This document shows positions 1-11,204 of a stretch of DNA of 64,000 nt, one piece after another. The stretch covers positions 1 through 64,000 of the forward strand of contig NZ_MIEU01000014.1 in the NCBI RefSeq assembly GCF_001968825.1, given 5' to 3'. Source of the DNA: Tersicoccus sp. Bi-70 (lineage in GTDB: Bacteria; Actinomycetota; Actinomycetes; Actinomycetales; Micrococcaceae). Below the pieces are notes generated by a model. That model saw nothing but the letters and a program-made list of their open reading frames with translations, searched no databases and was not told the DNA's origin. Both the position numbers and the translations under genes were made by a program. Position 1 is the stretch's first letter. Every line of letters starts with the position of its first letter.

Positions 1-2
1 GG

Positions 3-155
3 GCCTACGCCCGCTTCTACCCCACCGAAACCGAACGACGAGAAGCCCTACCGGGCTGGCTCCACTTCTACAATCACCATCGACCCCACACCGCAACCGG
101 AGGCCAACCACCCATCACCCGACTGACCAACCTCCCTGAACACCACATCTATTGA
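3..155 (+). pseudogene. IS481-like transposase, C-terminal fragment cut by the window edge
   Basis: An open frame enters from the left edge and ends at TGA 153-155. Its last ~50 residues contain WLHFYNHHRPHTATGG followed by [13 protein letters not shown], which is the C-terminal signature of DDE integrase-core transposases of the IS481 group (the HRPH segment lies next to the catalytic Glu helix). The stop codon lies inside the palindromic sequence CATCTATTGACGAGCTGGC, as expected where a transposase gene runs into its own terminal inverted repeat. Only the end is visible, so whether the element is intact upstream is unknown. Family assignment is by motif recall, not by a search. Confidence 0.72.
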
Positions 156-164
156 CGAGCTGGC
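146..164 (+). repeat. Terminal repeat of the IS481-like element
   Basis: CATCTATTGACGAGCTGGC overlaps the transposase stop codon and recurs, near-perfectly, at both ends of the two 71-bp palindromic elements at 6131-6201 and 7811-7881. I read it as the right end of the insertion sequence. The left end is outside the window, so target duplication cannot be tested. Confidence 0.65.
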
Positions 165-216
165 AGGGTCTCGGGATGGCGGGGCCGCGTTCATCCCGCC
201 GAAACACCCGGTCGAG

Positions 217-222
217 TATCCT
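217..222 (+). promoter_or_regulatory. Candidate -10 box for the glycine riboswitch/gcvPTH transcript
   Basis: TATCCT lies about 55 nt upstream of the first riboswitch aptamer, within otherwise featureless sequence between the IS end and the riboswitch (165-277). No convincing -35 hexamer is visible, so the call rests on position and the -10 match only. Confidence 0.3.
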
Positions 223-277
223 GATGTGACGCAGGACGCCCCGCCGCCAACGGGTGTCGTCCGGCAGGCTGTGATCC

Positions 278-478
278 GCGGCGGGAGAGTCCCGCATCCG
301 TGGGCGCCGAAGGAGCAATTTCCTCCCCGGGAATCTCTCAGGCACCTGTACCGCCGTGGCGAGCCACCTCTGGAAAGCAGCCCCCACGGGCTCACCGACG
401 GTGCAAGCCGGCCCAGGTCGATCATCCTGGGCCCGGCGGAATCTCTCAGGTCCGATACAGAGCGGGGAGGGACCCGTC
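278..478 (+). promoter_or_regulatory. Tandem glycine riboswitch (gcvT element)
   Basis: Two consecutive aptamers carry the glycine-riboswitch core twice. The first has GGCGGGAGAG, then GGCGCCGAAGGAGCAA, then AATCTCTCAGGCA (about 278-385). The second has CACCGACGGTGCAAGCC, then GGCGGAATCTCTCAGG and a closing AGAGCGGGGAGGGACCCG (about 386-478). The repeated ATCTCTCAGG and the GCCGAAGG or GACGGTGCAAG partner strands are diagnostic. The element ends 41 nt before the gcvP start, whose SD (GGAG at 510-513) sits in the self-complementary CTCCGGAG. Known members of this family activate gcv genes when glycine is high; that mode is inferred here, and whether it acts on translation or termination cannot be seen. 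Confidence 0.93.
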
Positions 479-519
479 CGTACCGGCACGCGCCGGCTGA
501 CCGACCTCCGGAGTTCCTC

Positions 520-3381
<2,862 letters not shown>

Positions 3382-3439
3382 CGTTCTCGAACCGCTGCCT
3401 CGACCCCTCACGCCGACCCTTCTCCGACGGAGTACTCCC

Positions 3440-4603
3440 ATGACCGAGACCACCACCGTTCCCACCCAGCGCTTCACCGCGCTGTACGGCATCCACGCCG
3501 AGCTCGGCGCCTCCTTCACCGACTTCGGCGGCTGGCAGATGCCGCTGAAGTACGGCTCGGAGCTCGCCGAGCACCGGGCGGTCCGCTCCACCGCGGGCCT
3601 GTTCGATCTCTCCCACATGGGCGAGATCCAGGTGCACGGGCCGCGCGCCGGCGCGTTCCTCGACCACGCGCTGGTGGGGAAGCTGTCCGCGGTCGCCGTC
3701 GGCAGGGCGAAGTACTCGCTGATCTGCGCCGAGGACGGCGGCATCATCGACGACCTGATCGTCTACCGGCTCGGCGAGGACGAGTACCTCGTCGTGCCGA
3801 ACGCGGGCAACGCGGCCACCGTCGCGTCGGAATTGTCGACCCGGCTGGCCGGGTTCACGGGCATCGAGGCCGACGGTGTGACGCTGACCGACGTCTCGGC
3901 GCAGACCTCGCTGATCGCCGTCCAGGGCCCGAACGCGGAGGCCATCGTCCGCGCCGTCGTCCCGGCGGAGCAGGCGCAGGCCGTCACGGACCTGCGGTAC
4001 TACGCGGCCGTGCGGGTCACCGCCGCGGGGGTGCCCGTGCTGCTGGCCCGCACCGGGTACACGGGTGAGGACGGGTTCGAGCTGTTCCTCGCGAACGACG
4101 ACGCGGCCGGGCTGTGGGCCGCGCTCCGGACCGCCGGCGAGGACCAGGGACTCGTGCCGTGCGGCCTGGCGGCGCGGGACTCCCTGCGTTTGGAGGCCGG
4201 GATGCCGCTCTTCGGCAACGAGCTCTCCCGCGAGCGCACCCCGTTCGCGGCCGGCCTCGGCGGTATCGTCGCCCTGACGTCCAAGGAGGACGAGTTCGTC
4301 GGCCGCACCGCGCTGCAGGCGGCGAAGGACGCCGGCGAGGGCGTCACCTCCGGCCGGCGGCTGGTCGGGCTGAAGGGCCTCGGCCGCCGGTCCGCCCGCT
4401 CCCACTACGCGGTGCTGCAGGACGGCGCGCAGGTCGGCGAGGTCACCTCCGGCCAGCCCAGCCCCACCCTCGGGTATCCGGTCGCGATGGCCTACGTCGA
4501 CGTCGCCCTGGCCGAACCGGGCACCCGCCTGGACGTGGACCTGCGCGGCAAGGCCGAACCGTTCGAGGTCGTCGCCCTGCCGTTCTACCGGCGCGCACAG
4601 TAG
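3440..4603 (+). CDS. gcvT: Aminomethyltransferase, T-protein of the glycine cleavage system
   Basis: 387 residues. T-protein moves the methylene carbon from H-protein-bound aminomethyl to tetrahydrofolate and releases ammonia. Family landmarks are visible in order: [13 protein letters not shown] near residue 30, FDLSHMGEI near 55, the folate-binding-domain segment [15 protein letters not shown] near 205, and the C-terminal barrel with [20 protein letters not shown] 3440 follows GACGGAG at a 7-nt spacing. It is the second gene of gcvPTH and would share the glycine riboswitch upstream of gcvP. Nothing unusual in length or motifs. Confidence 0.96.
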   Translation: MTETTTVPTQRFTALYGIHAELGASFTDFGGWQMPLKYGSELAEHRAVRSTAGLFDLSHMGEIQVHGPRAGAFLDHALVGKLSAVAVGRAKYSLICAEDGGIIDDLIVYRLGEDEYLVVPNAGNAATVASELSTRLAGFTGIEADGVTLTDVSAQTSLIAVQGPNAEAIVRAVVPAEQAQAVTDLRYYAAVRVTAAGVPVLLARTGYTGEDGFELFLANDDAAGLWAALRTAGEDQGLVPCGLAARDSLRLEAGMPLFGNELSRERTPFAAGLGGIVALTSKEDEFVGRTALQAAKDAGEGVTSGRRLVGLKGLGRRSARSHYAVLQDGAQVGEVTSGQPSPTLGYPVAMAYVDVALAEPGTRLDVDLRGKAEPFEVVALPFYRRAQ

Positions 4604-4644
4604 TCCTCCCCCGCCTTCCCCGCCCGCACGAACAGAGGAACCCC

Positions 4645-5028
4645 ATGAGCACTGCTGTGCAGACCGGCCTGCGCTATTCCGAGGAACACGAGTGGATCGA
4701 CACCGACGCGGCCCCCGCGAAGGTGGGCGTCTCGAAGGTCGCCGCCGACGCGCTCGGTGACGTCGTCTACGTCGACCTGCCCGAGGTGGGCGCCACCGTG
4801 ACCGCGGGCGAGACCTGCGGCGAGATCGAGTCCACCAAGAGCGTCTCCGACCTCTACTCCCCCGTCACCGGCACGGTCACGACCGTCAACGACGACGTCG
4901 CCGACAACCCCGCCCTGGTCAACGAGGACCCGTACGGCGCCGGCTGGCTCTTCACCGTCGAGGTGGAGACGGAGGGCCCGCTGCTGTCGGCCGAGGAGTA
5001 CGCGCAGAAGAACGACGTGACGCTGTAG
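4645..5028 (+). CDS. gcvH: Glycine cleavage system H-protein
   Basis: 127-residue lipoyl carrier that shuttles the aminomethyl intermediate among P-, T- and L-proteins. The hallmark EEHEWID near the N terminus and the lipoylation motif [17 protein letters not shown] are present, with the modified Lys at residue 65. The start ATG has AGAGGAA 5-6 nt upstream. It closes the gcvPTH operon, 41 nt after gcvT, and is followed by a strong hairpin (5052-5091). Confidence 0.97.
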   Translation: MSTAVQTGLRYSEEHEWIDTDAAPAKVGVSKVAADALGDVVYVDLPEVGATVTAGETCGEIESTKSVSDLYSPVTGTVTTVNDDVADNPALVNEDPYGAGWLFTVEVETEGPLLSAEEYAQKNDVTL

Positions 5029-5051
5029 TCCGTCTGTTCCGGCGCGCCCAA

Positions 5052-5091
5052 GCCGGTGACGCCGTCGCCTTTCGGGCGGCCCGTCACCGGC
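5052..5091. terminator. Hairpin terminator between gcvH and the convergent polymerase-domain gene
   Basis: GCCGGTGACG (5052-5061) and CGTCACCGGC (5082-5091) are perfect reverse complements around a 20-nt loop that itself can pair (GCCGTCGCC..GGGCGGC). It sits between convergent genes, so it could serve both strands. There is no long T-tract, as is common in high-GC actinobacteria. Confidence 0.65.
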
Positions 5092-5123
5092 CTGTCTCGT
5101 TCCCGGGGCCGCTCCTCCGGCCG

Positions 5124-6107
5124 TCAGGGCTTTGCGCCCTCCTCGGGTTCCGGCGGGGTCTCCTTGCCGGCGGCCTCGTCGCGGTCCGCCCACTCCAGCA
5201 GCGGGGCGATGTCGAAGACGGCGTCGTCGATGCCCTCGTGCAGATCGCCGAGCTCGGCGAACCGGGCCGGCATCGTCGCGATGGTGAAGTCGCCCGGCTC
5301 GGCGTCGTCGATCTCGTCCCAGCGCAGCGGCGCCGAGACCGTGCCGACGTCGTTGCCGCGCACCGAGTAGGCGCACGCGATCGTGTGGTCGCGGGCGTTC
5401 TGGTTGAAGTCGACGAAGACCGCGGACGGGTCGCGGTCCTTGCGCCACCAGGTCGTCGTCACGTCCTCGGGCAACCGCCGCTCGACCTCCCGGGCGAACG
5501 CGAGGGCACCGCGGCGGACGTCGCCGAACCCGTGCTCGGGCGCGATCCGGACGTAGACGTGCAGGCCGTCCCCGCCGCTGGTCTTGGGCCAGCCGGTGGC
5601 GCCGAGCTCGTCGAGGATCTCGTGCGCGACGTGCGCGGTCTTCCGCACGTCCGCCCAGGTCGCGTCCGGCATCGGGTCGATGTCGATGCGCCATTCGTCG
5701 GGCTTCTCGGTGTCCGCGCGGCGGCTGTTCCACGGGTGGAACTCGACGGTGCTCATCTGCACGGCCCAGACGACGTCGGCCAGCTTCGTCACGCACAGCT
5801 CGTCGGCGTGCAGGTTCCAGCGCGGGAAGTGCAGGCGCACGGTCTCCACCCACGGCGGGGCACCCCGCGGCAGCCGCTTCTGGTGCACCTTCTTCCCGGC
5901 CGCGCCGTCGGGGAACCGGTGCAGCATGCACGGGCGGTCCCGCAGCGCACGCACGATGCCGGGCCCGACGCTGCGGTAGTACGCCGCCAGGTCCCGCTTG
6001 GTCTCCCCGCGCGCGGCGAAGTAGATCCGGTCGGGGCTGGAGAGCCGGACGTCGAACCCGTCCACGTCGAGCACCACCGGATCGCCGAAATCGCCTCTGC
6101 TGGACAT
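5124..6107 (-). CDS. Stand-alone LigD-type polymerase/primase domain protein
   Basis: 327 residues matching the polymerase domain (PolDom, archaeo-eukaryotic primase fold) found in LigD. Visible motifs are DRIYF near residue 23, the metal-binding WRIDIDPMPDATW, SGGDGLHVYVRI, RDHTIACAYSVRG and the VSAPLRWDEI block. Such proteins add (ribo)nucleotides at DNA ends in actinobacterial break repair. No ligase or nuclease domain is fused, and no Ku gene is in the window. The frame extends 26 codons upstream into the 71-bp palindrome; I prefer ATG 6107, which has GGAG upstream and begins before the conserved region. It lies just downstream of the ATP-dependent ligase gene on the same strand, suggesting a joint end-repair role, but a repeat separates them. 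Confidence 0.85.
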   Translation of the reverse strand: MSSRGDFGDPVVLDVDGFDVRLSSPDRIYFAARGETKRDLAAYYRSVGPGIVRALRDRPCMLHRFPDGAAGKKVHQKRLPRGAPPWVETVRLHFPRWNLHADELCVTKLADVVWAVQMSTVEFHPWNSRRADTEKPDEWRIDIDPMPDATWADVRKTAHVAHEILDELGATGWPKTSGGDGLHVYVRIAPEHGFGDVRRGALAFAREVERRLPEDVTTTWWRKDRDPSAVFVDFNQNARDHTIACAYSVRGNDVGTVSAPLRWDEIDDAEPGDFTIATMPARFAELGDLHEGIDDAVFDIAPLLEWADRDEAAGKETPPEPEEGAKP

Positions 6108-6130
6108 GTCCCCACGCTCCGTCACCGCAG

Positions 6131-6201
6131 GCCAGCTCGTCAATAGGTGTCCCATCCGGGCCGGCGCAACCGCTTGCGTCGACATCTATCGACGAGCTGG
6201 C
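6131..6201. mobile_element. 71-bp MITE-like palindromic element, copy 2
   Basis: Begins GCCAGCTCGTCAATAG and ends CTATCGACGAGCTGGC, forming near-perfect ~20-bp terminal inverted repeats identical to the IS end at 146-164. Reverse-complemented, it aligns without gaps to the copy at 7811-7881: the first 36 bases differ at one position and the right arm is also conserved, while the middle varies. It lies between the ligase stop and the polymerase-domain start. No target duplication is obvious. It is non-coding and probably a passenger of the IS481-like transposase, though a REP-like structural role is possible. Confidence 0.7.
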
Positions 6202-6218
6202 CCCAGGTGGGGCGGGTG

Positions 6219-7754
6219 CTACTCCCGGAGCAGGGATCGCAGCGTGCCGATGGTGTCGGCGTCCCCCGGCTGCTTGTCCTCGCGGTACCGCTTCACCCGG
6301 GCGAAGCGCAGCGCGACTCCGCCGGTGTAGCGGGTCGAGGACTGCACGCCGTCGATGGCGATCTCGACGACCGTGACGGGCTCGACGTACACGGTCTGCG
6401 CCGTGCGGCGGGTCTCGATCGCCTGGAACCGTTCGGTCTGCCAGCGCAGCAACTCGTCGGTCAGCCCCTTGAACGTCTTGCCGACCATCACGTACCCGCC
6501 CGGCTCGCCGAACTCCCCGTCCGGGTCCAGCGCTCCCAGGTGCAGGTTGGACAGCCACCCCTCCCGCCGGCCGGATCCCCATTCGCAGGCCAGGACGACG
6601 AGGTCGTAGGTGTGCACCGGTTTGACCTTGATCCAGCTCGACCCGCGCCGGCCGGCGGCGTAGGGCGAATCGATCGCCTTGACCACGACGCCTTCCTGTC
6701 CGGCGGCGAGCGCGTCGGCAGCGACCTGCTCGGCGGTCGCGGCGTCGTCCGTGACGGTCCCGGGCACCCGGAGCTCCGGGGCGATGCGCTGCAGTTCGGC
6801 GATCCGGACGGACAGCGGTTCGTCGAGCAGATCGCGCCCGTCCACGTGCAGGACGTCGAAGAACCACGGCGTCAGCACCGTCTCGCGCGCCGTCGCGGAG
6901 TCGGCCATCGTGCCGAAGCGCGACATCGTCTGCTGGAACGGTCGGGGCGCACCGGCCTCGTCGAGGGCCAGGGTCTCGCCGTCGAGGATGACGTCGCGCA
7001 CGGGCAGCGCCCGGACGGCGTCGACCACGTCGGGCAGCCGGTCCGTCACCTCGGCCAGACTCCGGGTGAAGACGTGCACGTCGTCGCCGGCGCGGTGCAC
7101 CTGGATGCGGGCGCCGTCGAGCTTGTACTCCACGGACGCCTCCGCCGTCGTGGTCAGCGCGTCGGTCGGGGTGGCCGCGGTCGCGGCGAGCATGGGCAGC
7201 ACCGGGCGGCCGACGACGAGCCCGACGGCGGCGAGCGCCTCCTCGCCGTCGGTGAGCGCGAGGCGGGCGGTGCCGCCGAGGTCGCCGGAGAGCATCACGG
7301 CGCGCCGCACGAGGGCCGCCGGGTGGCCGGAGGCGGCGACGATCGCATCGGTGAGCACGCCCTCCAGCGCTCCGGTACGGACCTCGCCGAGCAGGACGCG
7401 GGCGATGAAGTCCTGCTCGCCGGCCGTCGCCCGCGTCATCAGGCCGGCCAGGTCGCGGGCGCGGACCGCGTCGGAGCCGGAGCCCGTCGTCGTCAGCAAC
7501 CGGTCGAGGAAGGCGTCGAGGTCGGCGACCGTCAACGTCGATGCGGCGGCGGGATCGCCCGTGATCGCGCCGATGCTGCGGTAGCCGACCCCGACCCGGC
7601 CCTGCCGTGGCCGGCCGATCAGGAAGCCGACGGCGGGCGCGACGTCGTCGGGCTCCAGACGGCGGAGCAGGTCCGCGAGCGCGTCGACCTTGGCCAGGCG
7701 GGAGCGGGTGGCGGTGACGGTCGCGGCGGTGGTGACGAGGTCATCGAGGAGCAC
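6219..7754 (-). CDS. ligB: ATP-dependent DNA ligase (LigB type)
   Basis: 511 residues, the size of mycobacterial LigB. An N-terminal DNA-binding domain (about 1-200) precedes the nucleotidyltransferase motif I EYKLDGARIQVHR, with the adenylated Lys at residue 211. Later motifs are FTRSLAEVT (III-like), VILDGETLA (IIIa), EGVVVKAIDSPYAAGRRG (IV), WIKVKPV (V), and an OB-fold domain ending with FARVKRYREDK. It seals nicks using ATP; the essential replicative ligase in these bacteria is the NAD-dependent LigA, so this one is probably accessory repair. It is flanked on both sides by the 71-bp palindromic elements in opposite orientation. Confidence 0.93.
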   Translation of the reverse strand: MLLDDLVTTAATVTATRSRLAKVDALADLLRRLEPDDVAPAVGFLIGRPRQGRVGVGYRSIGAITGDPAAASTLTVADLDAFLDRLLTTTGSGSDAVRARDLAGLMTRATAGEQDFIARVLLGEVRTGALEGVLTDAIVAASGHPAALVRRAVMLSGDLGGTARLALTDGEEALAAVGLVVGRPVLPMLAATAATPTDALTTTAEASVEYKLDGARIQVHRAGDDVHVFTRSLAEVTDRLPDVVDAVRALPVRDVILDGETLALDEAGAPRPFQQTMSRFGTMADSATARETVLTPWFFDVLHVDGRDLLDEPLSVRIAELQRIAPELRVPGTVTDDAATAEQVAADALAAGQEGVVVKAIDSPYAAGRRGSSWIKVKPVHTYDLVVLACEWGSGRREGWLSNLHLGALDPDGEFGEPGGYVMVGKTFKGLTDELLRWQTERFQAIETRRTAQTVYVEPVTVVEIAIDGVQSSTRYTGGVALRFARVKRYREDKQPGDADTIGTLRSLLRE

Positions 7755-7810
7755 GCGCTCAGTCTGTCACCGGCCCCCGACGGAACCACCGGCGGCGGCG
7801 CCCAACCCAC

Positions 7811-7881
7811 GCCAGCTCGTCAATAGATGTCGACGCAAGCGGTTGCGAGCGCCTCGATGGAGCATCTATTGACGAGCTGGC
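7811..7881. mobile_element. 71-bp MITE-like palindromic element, copy 3
   Basis: Exactly 71 bp from GCCAGCTCGTCAATAG to CTATTGACGAGCTGGC with an 18-20 bp inverted repeat at the ends and an internal GCAAGCGGTTGC. It is the inverted homologue of 6131-6201. It sits between the ligase start (7754) and the upp stop (7906), so the intergenic gap is almost entirely this element. It could fold into a long hairpin in the upp transcript and act as a terminator. Confidence 0.7.
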
Positions 7882-7905
7882 GAAGAGGGAACGGGGAGGG
7901 ACGTG

Positions 7906-8544
7906 TCAGTCGACGACGCCGTAGAGGCGGTCGCCGGCGTCCCCGAGGCCCGGCACGATGTAGCCGTTCTCGTCGAGCTTCTCGTCGATCGAGGCGAGCA
8001 CGATGGTGACCCGGTCGTTGTCGCCGAGCTTCTCCTCGAGCGCGGCCAGACCCTCGGGCGCGGCCAGGAGGCAGATGCAGGTGACGTCCTCCGCGCCGCG
8101 GGCGAAGAGGAAGTTGATCGCCTCGCGCAGGGTGCCGCCGGTGGCGAGCATCGGGTCGAGGACGAACACCTGGCGGCCGGTCAGGTCGTCGGGCAGGCGC
8201 TCGGCGTAGGTCACGGCCTCGAGGGTCTGCTCGTTGCGGGCCATGCCGAGGAAGCCGACCTCGGCGGTGGGCACCAGCCGCGTCATGCCCTCGAGCATGC
8301 CGAGGCCCGCGCGCAGGATCGGCACGACGAGCGGGGTCGGCTTGTCCAGCCCGGTGCCCGTGGTGGTCGCGACGGGCGTGGTCACCTCAACGTCGTGCAC
8401 CCGGACGTTGCGCGTGGCCTCGTAGGCCAGCAGCGTCACCAGTTCCTCGGTCAGCTGCCGGAAGACCGGCGAGTTGGTGCTCTGGTCGCGGAGCACCGAG
8501 AGTTTGTGGGCGACGAGGGGGTGGTCGACGAGGCTGACGCGCAT
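7906..8544 (-). CDS. upp: Uracil phosphoribosyltransferase
   Basis: 212 residues. It makes UMP from uracil and PRPP in pyrimidine salvage. Family landmarks are [10 protein letters not shown] at the N terminus, [11 protein letters not shown] near residue 80, the PRPP loop [16 protein letters not shown] near 130 and the C-terminal [16 protein letters not shown]. The upstream frame stays open to 9054 antisense to tadA, but the family starts at [15 protein letters not shown] (8552-8557 on the complement) lies 7 nt before ATG 8544 with no SD, so the mRNA is probably leaderless. It diverges from tadA. Confidence 0.97.
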   Translation of the reverse strand: MRVSLVDHPLVAHKLSVLRDQSTNSPVFRQLTEELVTLLAYEATRNVRVHDVEVTTPVATTTGTGLDKPTPLVVPILRAGLGMLEGMTRLVPTAEVGFLGMARNEQTLEAVTYAERLPDDLTGRQVFVLDPMLATGGTLREAINFLFARGAEDVTCICLLAAPEGLAALEEKLGDNDRVTIVLASIDEKLDENGYIVPGLGDAGDRLYGVVD

Positions 8545-8577
8545 GGTGCCCAAACTATCAGCGGGCACAATGGCCTC
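8545..8577. promoter_or_regulatory. 33-bp divergent promoter region shared by upp and tadA
   Basis: Only 33 bp separate the two start codons. TAGTTT precedes the upp ATG by 7 nt on the minus strand. CACAAT precedes the tadA ATG by 6 nt on the plus strand. Both -10 boxes fit leaderless starts, which means each promoter's -35 region lies inside the other gene. The upp box is the stronger match. Confidence 0.5.
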
Positions 8578-9060
8578 ATGCCGCTGCCCGCCCCCTCTCA
8601 CGTCGCACGTGAGCGCCATGACGCGTGGATGGGGTTGGCCCTGACGGAGGCGGCCGCGGCCCTGGCGCACGACGACGTGCCGATCGGCGCCGTCGTCGTC
8701 GGTCCGGACGGCACCGTACTCGGCGCGGGCCACAACCGGCGGGAGGCCGACGCCGACCCGACCGCCCACGCCGAGGTGCTCGCGATCCGTGCGGCGGCGG
8801 CGCGGCTCGGCCGCTGGCGGCTGGAGGACTGCACCCTCGTCGTCACCCTGGAGCCGTGCGCGATGTGCGCCGGGGCCACCGTGCTCGCGCGCATCCCCCG
8901 CGTCGTCTTCGGGGCCTGGGACGATAAGGCGGGCGCCGCCGGATCCGTGTTCGAGGTGCTGCGCGAGCGCCGATTGAACCACTGGGTGGAGGTCTACCCC
9001 CGGGTCCGGGAGCAGGAGTGCGCCGCCCTGCTGCGGGACTTCTTCGCCGCGCACCGGTGA
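8578..9060 (+). CDS. tadA: tRNA(Arg) adenosine-34 deaminase
   Basis: 160 residues of the cytidine/deoxycytidylate deaminase fold. It converts wobble A34 of tRNA-Arg(ACG) to inosine. The zinc and proton-shuttle motif HAEVLAIR is near residue 64 and the second zinc motif [10 protein letters not shown] near 98. The N terminus could alternatively begin at a downstream Met ([12 protein letters not shown]). The next feature is a tRNA-Ser gene, a neighbourhood typical of actinobacteria. Confidence 0.93.
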   Translation: MPLPAPSHVARERHDAWMGLALTEAAAALAHDDVPIGAVVVGPDGTVLGAGHNRREADADPTAHAEVLAIRAAAARLGRWRLEDCTLVVTLEPCAMCAGATVLARIPRVVFGAWDDKAGAAGSVFEVLRERRLNHWVEVYPRVREQECAALLRDFFAAHR

Positions 9061-9112
9061 GACCCGCGCCGATTCGTCTCCGGAGCCGCCCAGCCGGTAC
9101 AGTGTCCGGGTT

Positions 9113-9203
9113 GGTGACGTGTCCGAGCGGCCGAAGGTGCAACACTCGAAATGTTGTTTGGTGTCAAAGCCAACGTGGGTTCAAATCCCACCGTCACCGC
9201 CAT
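9113..9203 (+). tRNA. tRNA-Ser (anticodon CGA)
   Basis: A class II cloverleaf. The acceptor GGTGACG (9113-9119) pairs with CGTCACC (9193-9199). The anticodon stem CAACA/TGTTG encloses the loop CTCGAAA, giving anticodon CGA for UCG codons. A long variable arm follows, then a T arm with GGGTTCAAATCCC. The 3' CCA is encoded. A TACAGT -10 box (9098-9103) lies 9 nt upstream of the 5' end. Confidence 0.96.
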
Positions 9204-9221
9204 CTGATGCGACGCATCTGC

Positions 9222-9255
9222 GAAGGGCTCCGACCACACGGTCGGGGCCCTTCGT
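9222..9255 (+). terminator. Terminator of the tRNA-Ser gene
   Basis: CGAAGGGCTCCGACC and GGTCGGGGCCCTTCG form a long stem around ACAC, starting 19 nt after the tRNA. A single mismatch interrupts it. The rest of the gap to the next gene (9256-9399) shows no further feature beyond the next gene's SD. Confidence 0.75.
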
Positions 9256-9399
9256 GCGTTCCCGAGGAGGTGCCTCTCCGGCGACGGAGCCCCCCGCCCC
9301 GTTGTGACCCAGATGACACGGTATAGCGTGGGAGGAGTGTCGTGACCTGAGGAAGGCCGGGTGCGGCCACCATCGATCGGACCCTCGAAGGGACATCTC

Positions 9400-10431
9400 A
9401 TGGAATACCGCACACTCGGGAGCAGCGGCGCCGTCGTCTCCTCCTACGCCCTCGGCACCATGACCTTCGGGGCGGAGGCCGACGTCGAGACGTCGCACGC
9501 CCTTCTCGACGTCTTCGTCGACGGCGGCGGCACCTTCATCGACACCGCCGACGTCTACACCCGCGGCACCTCCGAGGAGATCATCGGCGCCTGGTTCGCC
9601 GCCGACCACGCCCGCCGGGACCGCGTCGTCCTCGCCACCAAGGGCCGCTTCCCGATGGGCGAGGGCCCGAACGACCTCGGCACCTCCCGACGGCACCTGC
9701 GCCGGGCGCTCGAGGACTCGCTGCGCCGGCTCCAGGTCGACCACATCGACCTGTACCAGATGCACGCCTGGGACCCGATCACCCCGCTCGAGGAGACCCT
9801 GCAGTTCCTCGACGACGCCGTCACCGCCGGGCACATCGGCTACTACGGCTTCTCCAACTACACCGGCTGGCAGCTGACGAAGGCCGTCCACGTGGCGAAG
9901 GCGCACGGCTGGCACCCGCCGGTCACCCTGCAGCCGCAGTACAACCTGCTCGTGCGCGGCATCGAGGCGGAGATCGTGCCCGCGGCGCTCGACGCCGGCA
10001 TCGGCCTGCTGCCCTGGTCGCCGCTGGCCGGCGGCTGGCTGACCGGCAAGTACCAGCGGGACACCGCGCCGACCGGTACCAGCCGCCTGGGCGAGAACCC
10101 GAAGCGCGGCATGGAGGCGTACGAGGCGCGCAACGCGGACGAGCGCACGTGGCGGGTCATCGACGCCGTCACCGGCATCGCGAAGGACCACGACGTCAGC
10201 CCCGCCCAGGTGGCGCTCGCCTGGCTCGCCGCCGCCCCGGCGGTCACCTCCGTCATCCTCGGCGCCCGCTCCCTCGAGCAGCTGCACGACAACCTCGGGG
10301 CCGCGGACCTGGTGCTGACCGAGGACGACCTGGGCGTGCTGACCGCCGCGAGCGATCCCACGTGGCCCGACTACCCGTACGGCGTCCCCGGCCAGGAGCA
10401 GCGCGCCCGGAAGATCGAGGGCGGGCGGTGA
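9400..10431 (+). CDS. Aldo/keto reductase
   Basis: 343 residues of the AKR (beta/alpha)8-barrel family, NAD(P)H-dependent carbonyl reduction with unknown substrate. Start MEYRTLGSSGAVVSSYALGTMTFG is the family N terminus. The catalytic tetrad is visible as Asp/Tyr in DTADVYTRG, Lys in LATKGRF and His in LYQMHAWDP. The cofactor region VTSVILGARSLEQL is near the C terminus. ATG 9400 is preceded by AAGGGA at 6 nt; an in-frame GTG at 9361 lacks family support. The stop overlaps the next gene's GTG by GTGA, so the two are co-translated. Confidence 0.9.
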   Translation: MEYRTLGSSGAVVSSYALGTMTFGAEADVETSHALLDVFVDGGGTFIDTADVYTRGTSEEIIGAWFAADHARRDRVVLATKGRFPMGEGPNDLGTSRRHLRRALEDSLRRLQVDHIDLYQMHAWDPITPLEETLQFLDDAVTAGHIGYYGFSNYTGWQLTKAVHVAKAHGWHPPVTLQPQYNLLVRGIEAEIVPAALDAGIGLLPWSPLAGGWLTGKYQRDTAPTGTSRLGENPKRGMEAYEARNADERTWRVIDAVTGIAKDHDVSPAQVALAWLAAAPAVTSVILGARSLEQLHDNLGAADLVLTEDDLGVLTAASDPTWPDYPYGVPGQEQRARKIEGGR

Positions 10432-11204
10432 CCGTGCCGTCCCGGGTGCGGCGGCTGATCCTGGCGCGGCACGGCGAGAGCGAGGCGAACCGGGCGGTCG
10501 CCGAGGCCGACGCCGCCGGCGCCGACCGGATCGCCGTGCCGGCCCGGGACGCCGACGTCGAGCTCTCCCCGACCGGCCGGGAGCAGGCCGAGGCGCTGGG
10601 ACACCACCTCGCGTCCGGAGATCAGGCAACGGACGACGCGGCCTTCACGCCCGACGCGATCTGGGTCTCGCCCTACGTGCGGGCGCGGCAGACCACCGCG
10701 ATCGCGCTGGACACCGCGGGCCTGGACCTGACGCCGCGGGTCGACGAGCGGCTCCGGGACCGGGAGCTGGGCATCCTCGACGCCCTGACCGGCCGGGGCG
10801 TGCGCTCCCTGTACCCGGACGAGGCGGACCGCCGGCAGTACCTCGGCAAGTTCTACTACCGGGCGCCCGGCGGGGAGTCCTGGGCGGACGTCGCCCTGAG
10901 GATCCGGTCCGTGCTGGCCGACGTCGAGGCGACGGACGCCGAGACCGTGATGATCGTGTGCCACGACGCCGTGATCTCGCTCATCCGCTACGTGTGCGAG
11001 CGGATCGAGGAGGCGGACCTGCTCGAGGACGCCCGCGTGAACCCGATGCCGAACGCGGCCGTGACCGTGCTGGAGCGCGTCGACGACGGCTCCGGCACCG
11101 GCCCGGACTGGCGGGCCGTCCTCGTCAACGACGTCGCCCACCTCGAGCGGCACGACGCCGCCGTCACCCGGCACAGCGGAGAGTCCGATGACACGACGCC
11201 CTGA
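10428..11204 (+). CDS. Histidine phosphatase superfamily protein
   Basis: 258 residues with the phosphohistidine motif LILARHGESEANR near residue 10, the second-arginine segment SPYVRARQTTAIAL and the C-terminal catalytic His in VMIVCHDAVISLI. Members remove phosphate from sugars, nucleotides or proteins, so the substrate is not predictable. GTG 10428 overlaps the stop of the aldo/keto reductase and its own 3' end overlaps nnrD by 17 nt, so three genes form one translationally coupled unit. Confidence 0.88.
   Translation: MTVPSRVRRLILARHGESEANRAVAEADAAGADRIAVPARDADVELSPTGREQAEALGHHLASGDQATDDAAFTPDAIWVSPYVRARQTTAIALDTAGLDLTPRVDERLRDRELGILDALTGRGVRSLYPDEADRRQYLGKFYYRAPGGESWADVALRIRSVLADVEATDAETVMIVCHDAVISLIRYVCERIEEADLLEDARVNPMPNAAVTVLERVDDGSGTGPDWRAVLVNDVAHLERHDAAVTRHSGESDDTTP

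Noticed and set aside
5124-7754. Complete bacterial NHEJ system
   Set aside because: Only a polymerase-domain protein and a LigB-type ligase are here; no Ku gene or LigD ligase/nuclease domain is visible in the window.
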